Source of the DNA: JAQVEM01 sp964616545 | GTDB taxonomy: Bacteria > Actinomycetota > Humimicrobiia > Humimicrobiales > Humimicrobiaceae | Length of the DNA stretch: 64,000 bases | NCBI GenBank assembly: GCA_964616545.1 | Contig: CAZTUA010000027.1 | Location: 1-64,000, forward strand | Reading direction: 5' to 3' | Shown: piece after piece, positions 52,451 through 61,520 of the stretch | How positions within the stretch are numbered: position 1 is the first letter of the stretch | Layout: every line of letters starts with the position of its first letter | Made by a program: the position numbers and the translations under genes | Notes under the pieces: generated by a model | Database searches by the model: none | The model's input: the letters and a program-made list of their open reading frames with translations, nothing else | What the model was told of the DNA's origin: nothing

Positions 52451-53683
52451 CTAAAAGTCAGGCGGGAAATTTATCTCTTTCCCTGCCTTTTTCTTCAACC
52501 TTGCAAATTTATATGCACTCTTATATTTTTTTGCAACGATCTCCCATGATACAACTTCGTTTAAATATTTTTTTAGATTTTCAGATAATTTCTTCCTTAA
52601 ATCCTCATCACAGGCCAGTCTTATAACTTTTTCCTTTAACATTTGCTTATTTGTAAATAAAAGGCCGCCCTCACTTTCCAGGGTCTGGGTTGTCAGTCCT
52701 TCAAGAGGGGCCGTGGTTATATAAGGTTTATTTAAAGCAATAATTCTTGCAAGCGTTCCGGACTGTGTTTCATCTACTGTAGGCAATACTATGAACTTGC
52801 ATACTGCCATTACTTTATAATAAATATCTCCTCTCGGAACAAATTCATAATAATGCGCAATTCCCTTCTTTTCCAGAAATTCCAGGCTTTTTTTATAATG
52901 ATTGTAATCTTCCAGATGGGCATTATCCCTTATGGTGCCGGCAGCCAGAAGATCCCAGCTCTCGCCCGTTTTTTTCTTTATCTCTTTAATTATATCTTCC
53001 CACACAGAAGTCAGTATATCCCATCTTTTATTTGACTGTATCCATCCGACCAGACCCACTATGTTATTACTTAAATACTTAAACTTATCCAGGCCAATTT
53101 CTTTCCTTAATTCCTTAATTCCTTTCTCGCTCCAGCTTCTATCCACCCTTGCTCCGTGGGGGATAATCATAATATTTTTGGGCATCTTCCAGCCTTTCTG
53201 GGTAAAAGTCCAGTTCAGTCTCCATTTCTGGTAATCACATTTAAATAAAACCACATCGGACTCTTCACATAGCTGGTAGATGAAATTTTCCTCATGTTCT
53301 TTTAACCTCCCATGAACAGTATGGGGCTCGACAACTATCGGGAATTCATTAATGGAGCCCAGAAATTCTATAAATCCCTGATTTTTGTCTCCGATTCCCC
53401 TGTCATCAACATGCTCGTACAGACCGTATTCATGCTCGATGTGCACGGCATACGGTGAAAGTCTCTTAATCTTTTTTGCTACAGGCTTCCACCAGAAGCG
53501 GTGTGATGTATCTATTATGGGGAAAACTCCATCCCCCTTCCCATCTGTGTGGCTTATCACCAGAACATCTCTTTCGGGATATTCTTTCTGGATAAATTCC
53601 CTGGCTTCTTCACAGAACGTTGCTATGCCGCACAGCCTTGGATAATAACTTGAAATTAAAACTATCGGTTTCCCTCTTCCCAT
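52451..53683 (-). CDS. GT4-family glycosyltransferase
   Basis: 410 residues, GT-B fold, with ISSYYPRLCGIATFCEEA, VHIEHEYGLYEHVDDRG, VEPHTVHGR, GLVGWIQSNKRWDILTSVW and PTVDETQSGTLARIIALNKP near the donor site. It is related to the adjacent GT4 enzyme and placed first in the group, 158 bases before it. The two may alternate in building one chain. With GH130 and the six-hairpin protein nearby, a mannan-like product is a reasonable guess. Confidence 0.85.
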   Translation of the reverse strand: MGRGKPIVLISSYYPRLCGIATFCEEAREFIQKEYPERDVLVISHTDGKGDGVFPIIDTSHRFWWKPVAKKIKRLSPYAVHIEHEYGLYEHVDDRGIGDKNQGFIEFLGSINEFPIVVEPHTVHGRLKEHEENFIYQLCEESDVVLFKCDYQKWRLNWTFTQKGWKMPKNIMIIPHGARVDRSWSEKGIKELRKEIGLDKFKYLSNNIVGLVGWIQSNKRWDILTSVWEDIIKEIKKKTGESWDLLAAGTIRDNAHLEDYNHYKKSLEFLEKKGIAHYYEFVPRGDIYYKVMAVCKFIVLPTVDETQSGTLARIIALNKPYITTAPLEGLTTQTLESEGGLLFTNKQMLKEKVIRLACDEDLRKKLSENLKKYLNEVVSWEIVAKKYKSAYKFARLKKKAGKEINFPPDF

Positions 53684-53951
53684 TAAACTATCATCTCTTT
53701 CCCGGTCTGCGGTTTATTATTTCATTTACTAAAAAAATTTTTCCACCTTCTGCAAATAATAAATACAAAATATTTTCTTGTCAATCACATCAGGTAAATA
53801 TGTTAAGGAATCGGTAAATTCCATATTGTTTTGTTCTAACTTGAAGAATTTTAAAGATTTTATAATGCGCTATTGATAACCTTTATGTTAGAATTTAAGT
53901 CAGGATGAAAAACATTCATTGTTTTTATTATCTTAAAAAAGGAGGTCTACT

Positions 53952-54089
53952 GTGCCGTTACCGTGGTGGGCATGGGTCTTGATTGCTGTGGCAGCTATAG
54001 CCATACTTATTCCTATTAAAATAAAAGTAGCAAAAATTATGTTTAAAAGAAAGAAGCCCGAAGACGAAGAATCAAAAGAAGATTTTTAA
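53952..54089 (+). CDS. 45-aa single-span membrane protein
   Basis: 45 codons starting at GTG, preceded by AAAAAAGGAGG six bases upstream, one of the strongest ribosome binding sites of the window. A Trp-rich N terminus (MPLPWWAWVLIAVAAIAIL) forms one membrane segment; the rest is a basic patch followed by an acidic tail. No homologue is known to me. It stands alone between a glycosyltransferase and the LCP gene, in the opposite direction to both. Confidence 0.6.
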   Translation: MPLPWWAWVLIAVAAIAILIPIKIKVAKIMFKRKKPEDEESKEDF

Positions 54090-54218
54090 GTAATACAACA
54101 TACAGGCACCAAAAACGGAAAACACCTGGAAAGCAGATAGACTCCATTACAGTTTTCCGGTATATTACCGTCCTGAAAATATAAACTCTACAGATACAAT
54201 AATTTTATGAGCCTTTTT

Positions 54219-55493
54219 TTACTGGTTTAAAATATTCCTGAAAAACTGGTTTTTTTCAGCCTCGTTATAACCGACAGCGCTTGATTTCCCGAACCACTGC
54301 GGTTTTGAATTAAATGTTGTTATGGTGATATCTTCTCTTCCCATTGAAAGAGCCACCGGAAGAATCTGCGCGGCCTGGCTCAATGATATATTGGTCTGGA
54401 CATACCTTCCCATTATGTTTAAAAAATCATTCAGATTTTTGGAATTTACCATGGACCTCTTCTGCAGAAGCAGGTCAGCCAGAAGCATAGCAGACTGCCT
54501 TTCTCTCGCATAAGCTCCTCCGCCGTAAAGTGATCTTCCTTTTCTTGCCCTTGTTAAAGCAAGCGCCTGTGTGCCGTTTATCGCATGAGTTCCCGGTGCC
54601 AGATAGCAGCCGGAAAATGAATCCGCTATGTTCTCTTCAACTGTAGTGGTCACACCGCCAAAATAATCAATAAGAGGGGTAAATCCATCAAAATCGGTTA
54701 TTATGTAAAAATCAATTTTCGCACCTGTAAACTGCTCAAATTTACTCACAGCATAATCATTTCCCCCGATTGCATGGTATCCGTTAATTTTCCGTCCCTC
54801 AAACCAGGTATCACGCGGTATCGTAACAAGATATGCCTTACGTGTATCAAGATTTAAGTGGACAAATACATTAATATCGGTTCTTCCGCTTATCCTTCCA
54901 CCGGCCCTGTCATGGGCGCTGTCATCACCCCATATAATGAAATTAACTTTTCTTCCCGCGTTAAAGCCAGACGCAACACCAGAATTATAGCCGGAAAGGG
55001 ATGAAGAAGCTGAAGAAGCCTGTGAGGGCGCACCGGCATAAGGTATTATTCCATAATTGCTGCAGAGTTTTGCAAATTCCTGCGATTTAAGAAAACCATC
55101 CAGAACCGTTCTCCTGCTTGCTCCTCCGGAAAGCTTTCCCAGCCAGGTATTATAACCTTCTGGATCAGGTTCGCGGTTAAAAAATGCTCTGTAAAGTATA
55201 GCAACAAATGCTTCATCTGAATGGTTCTGTTTCAAAAACTCTTCACTGAAAACGAAGCCCTCTGCAACATCGGCTCCGGTTTTGGAACCATTTAAAAGGC
55301 GGCCGACCCATTCATTAAGCCCTCCAGAATCTGGCTGTCTTCCCAGGCACTGCACATAAAACCGGGAAACAAAACTCTGCACCTGTTCTGCGGAGCCTCC
55401 GTCAAGGGCTTTCGGGAAGAGAGTTAAAGCTAATATTCCAACCAGAGCTATAACTATAATATACCTGAAACCAGAAAATATTTTTCCTATCAT
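54219..55493 (-). CDS. LytR-CpsA-Psr protein fused to DUF4214 repeats
   Basis: 424 residues from the ATG at 55493 after AAGGAG. A membrane anchor (about 9-28) is followed by two DUF4214 repeats (about 37-82 and 90-135, each with YxxxLxRxPDxxGxxxW) and a Ser/Gly-rich linker. The LCP domain (about 185-415) contains GRTDINVFVHLNLD, IPRDTW, FDGFTPLIDYFGGV and LTRARKG. LCP enzymes attach glycopolymers to peptidoglycan outside the cell; DUF4214 is common in S-layer and surface proteins. The fusion may bring a surface or glycan-binding function to the ligase. Confidence 0.88.
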   Translation of the reverse strand: MIGKIFSGFRYIIVIALVGILALTLFPKALDGGSAEQVQSFVSRFYVQCLGRQPDSGGLNEWVGRLLNGSKTGADVAEGFVFSEEFLKQNHSDEAFVAILYRAFFNREPDPEGYNTWLGKLSGGASRRTVLDGFLKSQEFAKLCSNYGIIPYAGAPSQASSASSSLSGYNSGVASGFNAGRKVNFIIWGDDSAHDRAGGRISGRTDINVFVHLNLDTRKAYLVTIPRDTWFEGRKINGYHAIGGNDYAVSKFEQFTGAKIDFYIITDFDGFTPLIDYFGGVTTTVEENIADSFSGCYLAPGTHAINGTQALALTRARKGRSLYGGGAYARERQSAMLLADLLLQKRSMVNSKNLNDFLNIMGRYVQTNISLSQAAQILPVALSMGREDITITTFNSKPQWFGKSSAVGYNEAEKNQFFRNILNQ

Positions 55494-55599
55494 TGTCCAC
55501 TCCTTATAAAAAAAATAAACCAATCCCCCGGTAGAACTTAAAAATTCTTCCGGAAATAATTCCTACCATTATACAATTATTTTCAGGCTGTTCAAAACA

Positions 55600-56394
55600 T
55601 TAAATAAGTTTTTTTAAAAGAATTTCTTCTATCCTGTTCATCCCCAGCCTGGTCAGTGCAAAGTCATATTTGACGGGATCGTTTCTATCAAATTTTTTTA
55701 AAGCCCCGGTTATTTCCACTGCAGTTTTGATATTTGCCTGTTTCCTCTCTGTAAACCCGAGCTTCACAGATATTCTGTATATATGCGTATCCAGGGGAAT
55801 AATCAAAATGGATTTTGGAATACCGTTCCAGCCTCCGGGGTCCACATTATCCCTGCGTACCATCCACCGGAGGTAGAGATTTAATCTTTTGAATGCGCTG
55901 CCCCCCGCCGGATAAGGCATGAGGCTATTACATCTAATTTCTGCAAGTGCGTTGAGCTTTTCTGCAAAACTTACCACAGCAGGAAGAACCGTTCTCTCCG
56001 CCATCTTATCCTGGTTTTTAAAACCCTCCAGAAAACAATTGTTTAAAGAGCCATATTTTTCAATGGCTTTTTTTATGCCTTTAAGAAGACAGCATAATTC
56101 ACTGCCGGTGGTGAATCTGTGTTTAAAATCCCTGAATTGATTATAAAGCAGCTCCGGAGATGACTCCTTTATAAAAGAATATGGATGTGGCGTCATTTTT
56201 TTTAGCACATAAGATACACTCTTGAGTATCCGGGCAACTCTTCCGTATGCAAGCGAAGAGGCGATAAGGCCCGCGATTTCACGGTCTGCCGTTTCTCTGT
56301 AATCATATAAAAATTCAAGGGGGTCTGGATGGACAAAACTCCTGCTGTTATACTCCAGATATAATTTATCCAGTTCTTTTTTAAATCCTTCCAT
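55600..56394 (-). CDS. TIGR02757/DUF2400 family protein
   Basis: 264 residues matching the family along its length: ADREIAGLIASSLAYGRVARI, MPYPAGGSAFKRLNLYLRWM, RRDNVDPGGW, IIPLDTHIYRISVKLGFT and YDFALTRLGM. The function is unknown; distant similarity to helix-hairpin-helix DNA glycosylases has been suspected for this group because of the PLDTH and helical pattern. It lies 80 bases after the flavodiiron gene. Confidence 0.88.
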   Translation of the reverse strand: MEGFKKELDKLYLEYNSRSFVHPDPLEFLYDYRETADREIAGLIASSLAYGRVARILKSVSYVLKKMTPHPYSFIKESSPELLYNQFRDFKHRFTTGSELCCLLKGIKKAIEKYGSLNNCFLEGFKNQDKMAERTVLPAVVSFAEKLNALAEIRCNSLMPYPAGGSAFKRLNLYLRWMVRRDNVDPGGWNGIPKSILIIPLDTHIYRISVKLGFTERKQANIKTAVEITGALKKFDRNDPVKYDFALTRLGMNRIEEILLKKLI

Positions 56395-56474
56395 CTGACC
56401 GGTACCGGAATAATTTCTTTTATATTTTTTTTTAACTTAATTCCTGCCCTGTATCAACCCATGCATTTTTCTAA

Positions 56475-57662
56475 TTACCTGCCTGCAGATATTTCACTGT
56501 GTTTGCTGCTAATTTTCCCGGCTAGTTCATCAAGCGCCTTAAAATCAGGTTCTTTCGGATACCCCTTTATAATTACAGGTTCTATAATCTCGGCCTTTAA
56601 GGTTGACAGGATATCAGAAAGGATATCAACAGTTTTCCCGCCCCATCCATACGAGCCGATTATTGAGGCAAACCTCAGTTTGGGTCTTAATGCTTTAACC
56701 AGATAAGCGGCATAAACTATATCTGGATGAGGGCCCGCAAGCACCGTCGGCGTTGCAATTACAACCGTTGCAGCATCAACAAGGGCCATTGCAAGCTCCC
56801 CCACATCGGATTCGGTAAGATGGAAATCCTTAACAGTAATTCCTTTTCTGTCCAGGGATTTTTTAAAATGTTCAACCATTTTTCCGGTACTTCCGTGCAT
56901 TGATACATAGGGTATCACAACTTCATTTTTTACATTATCAGAGGACCAGTCCTTATATGCGTTAATAATAAAATCAATATTATCGTAAATCGGACCGTGG
57001 CTGGGGGCAATAATTTCTATTTCGAGGTCCTTAATTTTTTCCAGGTTTTTTATTATGTTATTCCTGAAAGGCATCATAATTTCTGCATAATAGCGCTTTG
57101 CGGCATTATATATTTTCTTTTCATCTATTACATATAATTCATTGGTCGCGTAATGAGAGCCAAAAAAATCACAGCTAAAAAGTATTTTATCTTCCTTCAG
57201 GTAGGTAGACATCGTTTCGGGCCAGTGAACCCAGGGAGTGAAAATAAATTGAAGTGTTTTGTCCCCCAGAGAGATTATATCCCCGTCACCAACAATTATA
57301 AATTTTTCCTCGGGTATTAAAAGAAGGTCAACAAGCATTGATTTGCATTTCTCATTGGTGATTATTCTGGCTTCAGGGTAAGCTTTTATCAGCTCGGGCA
57401 GAGAACCTGAATGGTCCTGCTCTGCATGATGTGATACGATATAATCTATTCCACTTAAACCCAGGCTTTTAAGGTTATTTGCCAGGATATCGTACATCGG
57501 CGGATCCACGCTATCCAGGAGTGCAGTTTTTTCTGAACCTCTTATAAAATATGAATTGTATGAGGTTCCGTCCGGGAGAGGTATCAATTCATCAAACAGC
57601 TTCCTGTCCCAGTCCACTGCTCCCACAGAGTAAATATTTTCCTTAATTTTTTGTATGCTCAT
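56475..57662 (-). CDS. fprA: flavodiiron protein (FprA type)
   Basis: 395 residues. A metallo-beta-lactamase-like domain with the diiron ligands in SHHAEQDHSG (His79, Glu81, Asp83, His84), further His in TPWVHWPETM and Asp in FSCDFFGSH; a C-terminal flavodoxin domain with YVSMHGSTGKM and IIGSYGWGG. It reduces O2 to water (or NO to N2O) in anaerobes. AAAGGA precedes the ATG. Desulfoferrodoxin is encoded immediately upstream on the same strand; no rubredoxin is seen. Confidence 0.94.
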   Translation of the reverse strand: MSIQKIKENIYSVGAVDWDRKLFDELIPLPDGTSYNSYFIRGSEKTALLDSVDPPMYDILANNLKSLGLSGIDYIVSHHAEQDHSGSLPELIKAYPEARIITNEKCKSMLVDLLLIPEEKFIIVGDGDIISLGDKTLQFIFTPWVHWPETMSTYLKEDKILFSCDFFGSHYATNELYVIDEKKIYNAAKRYYAEIMMPFRNNIIKNLEKIKDLEIEIIAPSHGPIYDNIDFIINAYKDWSSDNVKNEVVIPYVSMHGSTGKMVEHFKKSLDRKGITVKDFHLTESDVGELAMALVDAATVVIATPTVLAGPHPDIVYAAYLVKALRPKLRFASIIGSYGWGGKTVDILSDILSTLKAEIIEPVIIKGYPKEPDFKALDELAGKISSKHSEISAGR

Positions 57663-57767
57663 TTAAATCAGTCCTTTTCTTTATTATTGAATATAAATAT
57701 ACACGTAACCTCTGCAGCAGCCGGAATGCGCTGCGCATATATTAATCTGTGTGTGTCCTATCCGGAC

Positions 57768-58151
57768 TTATTGGTTCTGACTCTTCCACAAGCCATGGAT
57801 GTTGCAATATTCTCTTGCGGTTACATTTTCAGCTTTTATGCAAAATTTTGCCTCGGGTTCGTCTCCCGGATTTAAGAATTTCCTGTAGGCAATTCCATCA
57901 ACAATCAGTTCAATCCACTCAATATGATGTTCTTCTATCATGGGGTGGGCAACGCTCCCGATCTTTACCTTAAATCCATTATCAGTTTTTTCAATGACAG
58001 GCACATGTTTTTCCAGAGCTGCGTCAATAGTATTTTCTTCATACAGCTTCATGGGCTCGCCGCAGCAAACCAGCTCCCCTTTACCGGTATGAAGGACCTC
58101 AACAATATTACCACAAATCTCACATTTATAAATTTGCAGCGTTTCAGTCAT
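57768..58151 (-). CDS. dfx: desulfoferrodoxin (superoxide reductase)
   Basis: 127 residues. Centre I has CEICG and CCG cysteines (10, 13, 29, 30), centre II has EKHVPV, VAHPMIEEHHIEWIEL and CNIHGLW for the His4Cys iron. It reduces superoxide to peroxide without producing O2. AAGGAGG precedes the ATG by five bases. With the flavodiiron protein 105 bases downstream it forms an oxygen-defence pair. Confidence 0.95.
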   Translation of the reverse strand: MTETLQIYKCEICGNIVEVLHTGKGELVCCGEPMKLYEENTIDAALEKHVPVIEKTDNGFKVKIGSVAHPMIEEHHIEWIELIVDGIAYRKFLNPGDEPEAKFCIKAENVTAREYCNIHGLWKSQNQ

Positions 58152-58300
58152 CTCAACCTCCTTTATAATTAGAATGCCTTCTTTTATTTTAATATAATTA
58201 TTAAAATTTTATCTCACTGCTTCATTATATTATCTTATGCATGCAGTGTAAATTTAAAAAGCGTATTGTCTCTGCCGGGCCAGGCTGGCTTCATTGGATT

Positions 58301-60844
58301 TTAAAGCGATTTTACTTCTCTTTCGATTACCGATGTTATTTCCCTGTAGTCTTTATCTTTAAATTTTAACAGTTCCCCGTAACTTACCTTTACAACGGGC
58401 CATCTGGGCCTGTGCCCCCAGGGAAGTATCCCATTTCTTAAAATATTAAAAAGACCCCTGACTCTAATAGGAACTACAGGTATTTTCATATCCGATGCTA
58501 TTATCCCTATCCCGGACTCAAACTTGCTTATTCTCCCGTCTGTGGTGACCCTGCCCTCGGGAAATATCAGCACAGACCATCCCATATCAAGCACTCTGCC
58601 TGTATTTTCCATAACCTTCCTTAACCCATGAGTCCTGGACAGAGGTAAAGCATTAACAAATAAGTTCACCAGAAGATAGAAGCCGATTGCCTCAAGGACT
58701 CTTCTCCACCATGGACCGGAACGATAGAAAAAGTGCCTGAAGTGATACTCTATTGACATCATCACAGCAACCTTCCTGCGTATCCTGAGAGGCATGGAAT
58801 AAAGAATTATAAAAGTATCCAGAATGCTGGTGTGATTTGCAGCAAATACCACTGGTTCTTCTATTTCCTTTAAATTCTCTCCGCCCGTAACCCTGAGACG
58901 GTAAATTAAAAATGTAAATGGATATAAAATAAACTGAAAAATTGTTCTTATTATACAGACAGGCAGCCTGAACGGAAAATTGTACGAGGGCAGCCTGTAT
59001 GAACTTTTCTCGGGGGACTTAATCAAATTTTCAATCTCGCTGACTTTTGTATCTCTTCTGATGAGGGTGTCATCCACCTCCACACCATATTTTTCCTCAA
59101 TTATTCCCGAAAGCTGTACAAGGTCAAGAGAGTCCAGTCCGAGGTCTTTTTCAAGCTCGGAATCTTTTTTTAACTTATCTGTTTTTACCTTCTTTAAACT
59201 TTTCAGGATTTCCAGCGCAGCTTCAGATTCTTTAAATATTTTTTTACCGGAGACTGCCTTTTCTTTCCGGGCATCGGAAATAGCAGCCACAACTTCGCCT
59301 CTCTTTACTTTTCCGGTAGATGCTCTGGGGAAATCATCCCTGCCCCATATACTGAAACTATTTATGTGCTGATATACATTTAACTTTCTGTTTGCATCTT
59401 CTATTATTTTTTCAGGATTATCCGCTGTATCATCCCGGGGTATCAACACGGCATGGATTTCCATGCTTTTCTCCTTTTCCAGCCCCAGAACCATACAATC
59501 TTTTACCTTCTCAGACTTTTTAAGGACAGATTCTATATCTTCCGGATATATATTTATGCCATCTTCTCTTACTATAACTGCGTCCCTTCTTCCCTTAAAA
59601 ACCAGATTTCCATTTTCGTCTACTTCAGCAAGGTCTCCTGTCCTGAACCACTTCTCCGAAAAAGCGTCCTCTGTTAATGCCCTGTCTTTGAAATAACCCG
59701 GGGTTACATTGTCTCCCCTGACATATATTTCACCGTTTACAAGACGCACCTCAAGGCCTTCCAGCGCCTTGCCTATAGTCCCGGCTCCAGATGTCGCAGG
59801 ATCTGCCAGTGTTATCAGTGGAGCTGTCTCTGTTAAGCCGTAACCCTGAAATATCGTATACGCAATGCATCTCCAGAACTCATCTATATTTTTATCAAAT
59901 GCAGCGCCGCCAACAACTATGGCAACAAGCCTCCAGCCGATTTTTAAGTGGATATTCATAAATGCCATGAAACGCAGGGGCCATTTGATCTTTTTAAATC
60001 TATTGTATTTCTTTTTAAATATTTCACTGTTGAGGTTTAATTTTTTTGTTATATAATCTTTTATCATTTCAAGAATTCTGGGAAGCGTTCCGAGAATCCA
60101 GACTTTTTCTTCCCCTGCAGCTTTAATGATTTCAGCAGGGTTTATACTATTCATAAAAACCACGGAACTTCCTATCATTGCCGGCACGAAAATCCCTATA
60201 AGCTGGCCATACATATGGCTCAGGGGGACAACTGACAGGATTTTCAGATTCAACATAATACGGAAAAACTTTTTCCATCTATCCATAACCGGCTGGATTG
60301 ATTTCAGATTTGATTCAATATTGCGGTGTGTAATCATTACCCCTTTAGGTTTTGATGTGGTTCCGGAGGTAAAAATAATCTGGGCCAGGTCATCGGGTAA
60401 AATTTCTGCCTTTCTGTCTTTTTCAGGCCGGGTGCCTGAAAGTAGCTCTTCTAACTCTTCAATATTTATCAGTCGTCCAGCTGAAAATATTCCCTCATCC
60501 CTGTTGCTCCCGTCAGTGTTTCCGACTTTTAGCTTTGCCTTTACCCTTGACTGCACCCTTCTCTCAAACTCAGGACCTGAATTTATATCAACAGGTACCG
60601 CAACCACACCTTTCATAAGGCATCCCAGAAAAGAGGCTATCCACTCGGGACTGTTCTGACCCTTTATTATAACCCGGTCGCCTTTCTTTATGCCATACTT
60701 CCCGAGAAGTGCCGCAAACCTCTCTGCATAATCATAAACTTTATTAAAGCTCCATGAGGATGTTCGGTATTTACTGCGATGGTAAAAATATTTATTCGGT
60801 ACTTTTATATTTTCTTTGATATATTCAAGCAATCCCGAATTCAT
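58301..60844 (-). CDS. AMP-ligase / acyl carrier / PlsC acyltransferase fusion
   Basis: 847 residues. The adenylate-forming domain (1-535) has IIFTSGTTSKPKGVMITH, YGLTETAPL and WFRTGDLAEVDENG. An acyl-carrier domain follows with GLDSLDL (Ser572 for phosphopantetheine). After a membrane-associated hydrophobic region the PlsC domain (from about 660) shows NHTSILD (His671, Asp676) and FPEGRVT. The protein could activate a fatty acid, hold it on its own carrier and transfer it to a lysophospholipid or other acceptor, like a self-contained Aas. No Shine-Dalgarno sequence precedes the ATG. Confidence 0.9.
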   Translation of the reverse strand: MNSGLLEYIKENIKVPNKYFYHRSKYRTSSWSFNKVYDYAERFAALLGKYGIKKGDRVIIKGQNSPEWIASFLGCLMKGVVAVPVDINSGPEFERRVQSRVKAKLKVGNTDGSNRDEGIFSAGRLINIEELEELLSGTRPEKDRKAEILPDDLAQIIFTSGTTSKPKGVMITHRNIESNLKSIQPVMDRWKKFFRIMLNLKILSVVPLSHMYGQLIGIFVPAMIGSSVVFMNSINPAEIIKAAGEEKVWILGTLPRILEMIKDYITKKLNLNSEIFKKKYNRFKKIKWPLRFMAFMNIHLKIGWRLVAIVVGGAAFDKNIDEFWRCIAYTIFQGYGLTETAPLITLADPATSGAGTIGKALEGLEVRLVNGEIYVRGDNVTPGYFKDRALTEDAFSEKWFRTGDLAEVDENGNLVFKGRRDAVIVREDGINIYPEDIESVLKKSEKVKDCMVLGLEKEKSMEIHAVLIPRDDTADNPEKIIEDANRKLNVYQHINSFSIWGRDDFPRASTGKVKRGEVVAAISDARKEKAVSGKKIFKESEAALEILKSLKKVKTDKLKKDSELEKDLGLDSLDLVQLSGIIEEKYGVEVDDTLIRRDTKVSEIENLIKSPEKSSYRLPSYNFPFRLPVCIIRTIFQFILYPFTFLIYRLRVTGGENLKEIEEPVVFAANHTSILDTFIILYSMPLRIRRKVAVMMSIEYHFRHFFYRSGPWWRRVLEAIGFYLLVNLFVNALPLSRTHGLRKVMENTGRVLDMGWSVLIFPEGRVTTDGRISKFESGIGIIASDMKIPVVPIRVRGLFNILRNGILPWGHRPRWPVVKVSYGELLKFKDKDYREITSVIEREVKSL

Positions 60845-61087
60845 AATATAAATGACACCACGCTTCTATTTTAAGGGTAAATATTTATACAGGTTCATTA
60901 TATGCTTTAAAGATTATTTTTAAATGTATCTTATATCCCGGGAATATATAAATATAATATAGAGATTATAAGCTGATTAATTCATTATCTTTATCAGAAC
61001 GATTTTTAAAACTGCAGGAATTTATTTGCGTTAGAGCTTTTTTCTTTTATTATAGAGGGTAAAAATTCCTTAATCAATACGGTTGAT

Positions 61088-61399
61088 TCAAATTTCTTTT
61101 CCGGCTTTTTTTGAAATGATAAGTTCGGCAAGAGTCCATGACGCACCCAGTAATTCCAGCACTCCAAAGGCCATTACCGCAGGCGGTGCCAGCCCGAGTA
61201 ATACAAGAATTAGAAGAACCGCTATCGCAGACATGCGTGTATGCACTGTCCACTTAAAAAAGCCCCGCATCTTCTCGCCTTTTATACCGGCTCTTATATA
61301 ATAATATCCGTAAAATAGAAGTGTCATTCCCAGGATACGTACCGCTGTACCGGCCGATTCATCCATACCGGCAAAGATAATAAGAATATCCGGGAACAC
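61088..61399 (-). CDS. small membrane protein, start uncertain
   Basis: At least 103 residues from a GTG, with about three membrane segments and no known family. The same frame stays open for about 33 more codons upstream, up to a TAG near 61500, and the added part also encodes a membrane-like segment (VFFFGIYIVIAGLFLLVF), but contains no ATG, GTG or TTG. AAAAAAGGGG stands in that part, six bases before an ATT codon. A rare start codon is therefore possible. It follows the SDR gene in the same direction. Confidence 0.45.
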   Translation of the reverse strand: MFPDILIIFAGMDESAGTAVRILGMTLLFYGYYYIRAGIKGEKMRGFFKWTVHTRMSAIAVLLILVLLGLAPPAVMAFGVLELLGASWTLAELIISKKAGKEI

Positions 61400-61520
61400 C
61401 AGTAAAAATAAACCTGCTATTACTATATAAATCCCGAAAAAGAATACGCTCTTTGCCAGCCTGCTGATAATATAACCCCTTTTTTGGTTTAATAATTTCT
61501 AAAATTTCCGGCGTAAAAAT

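Noticed and set aside
60126..60659. A 177-codon plus-strand ORF opposite the AMP-ligase fusion
   Set aside because: Shadow of the ligase domain; composition is that of an antisense frame and no initiation signal is present.
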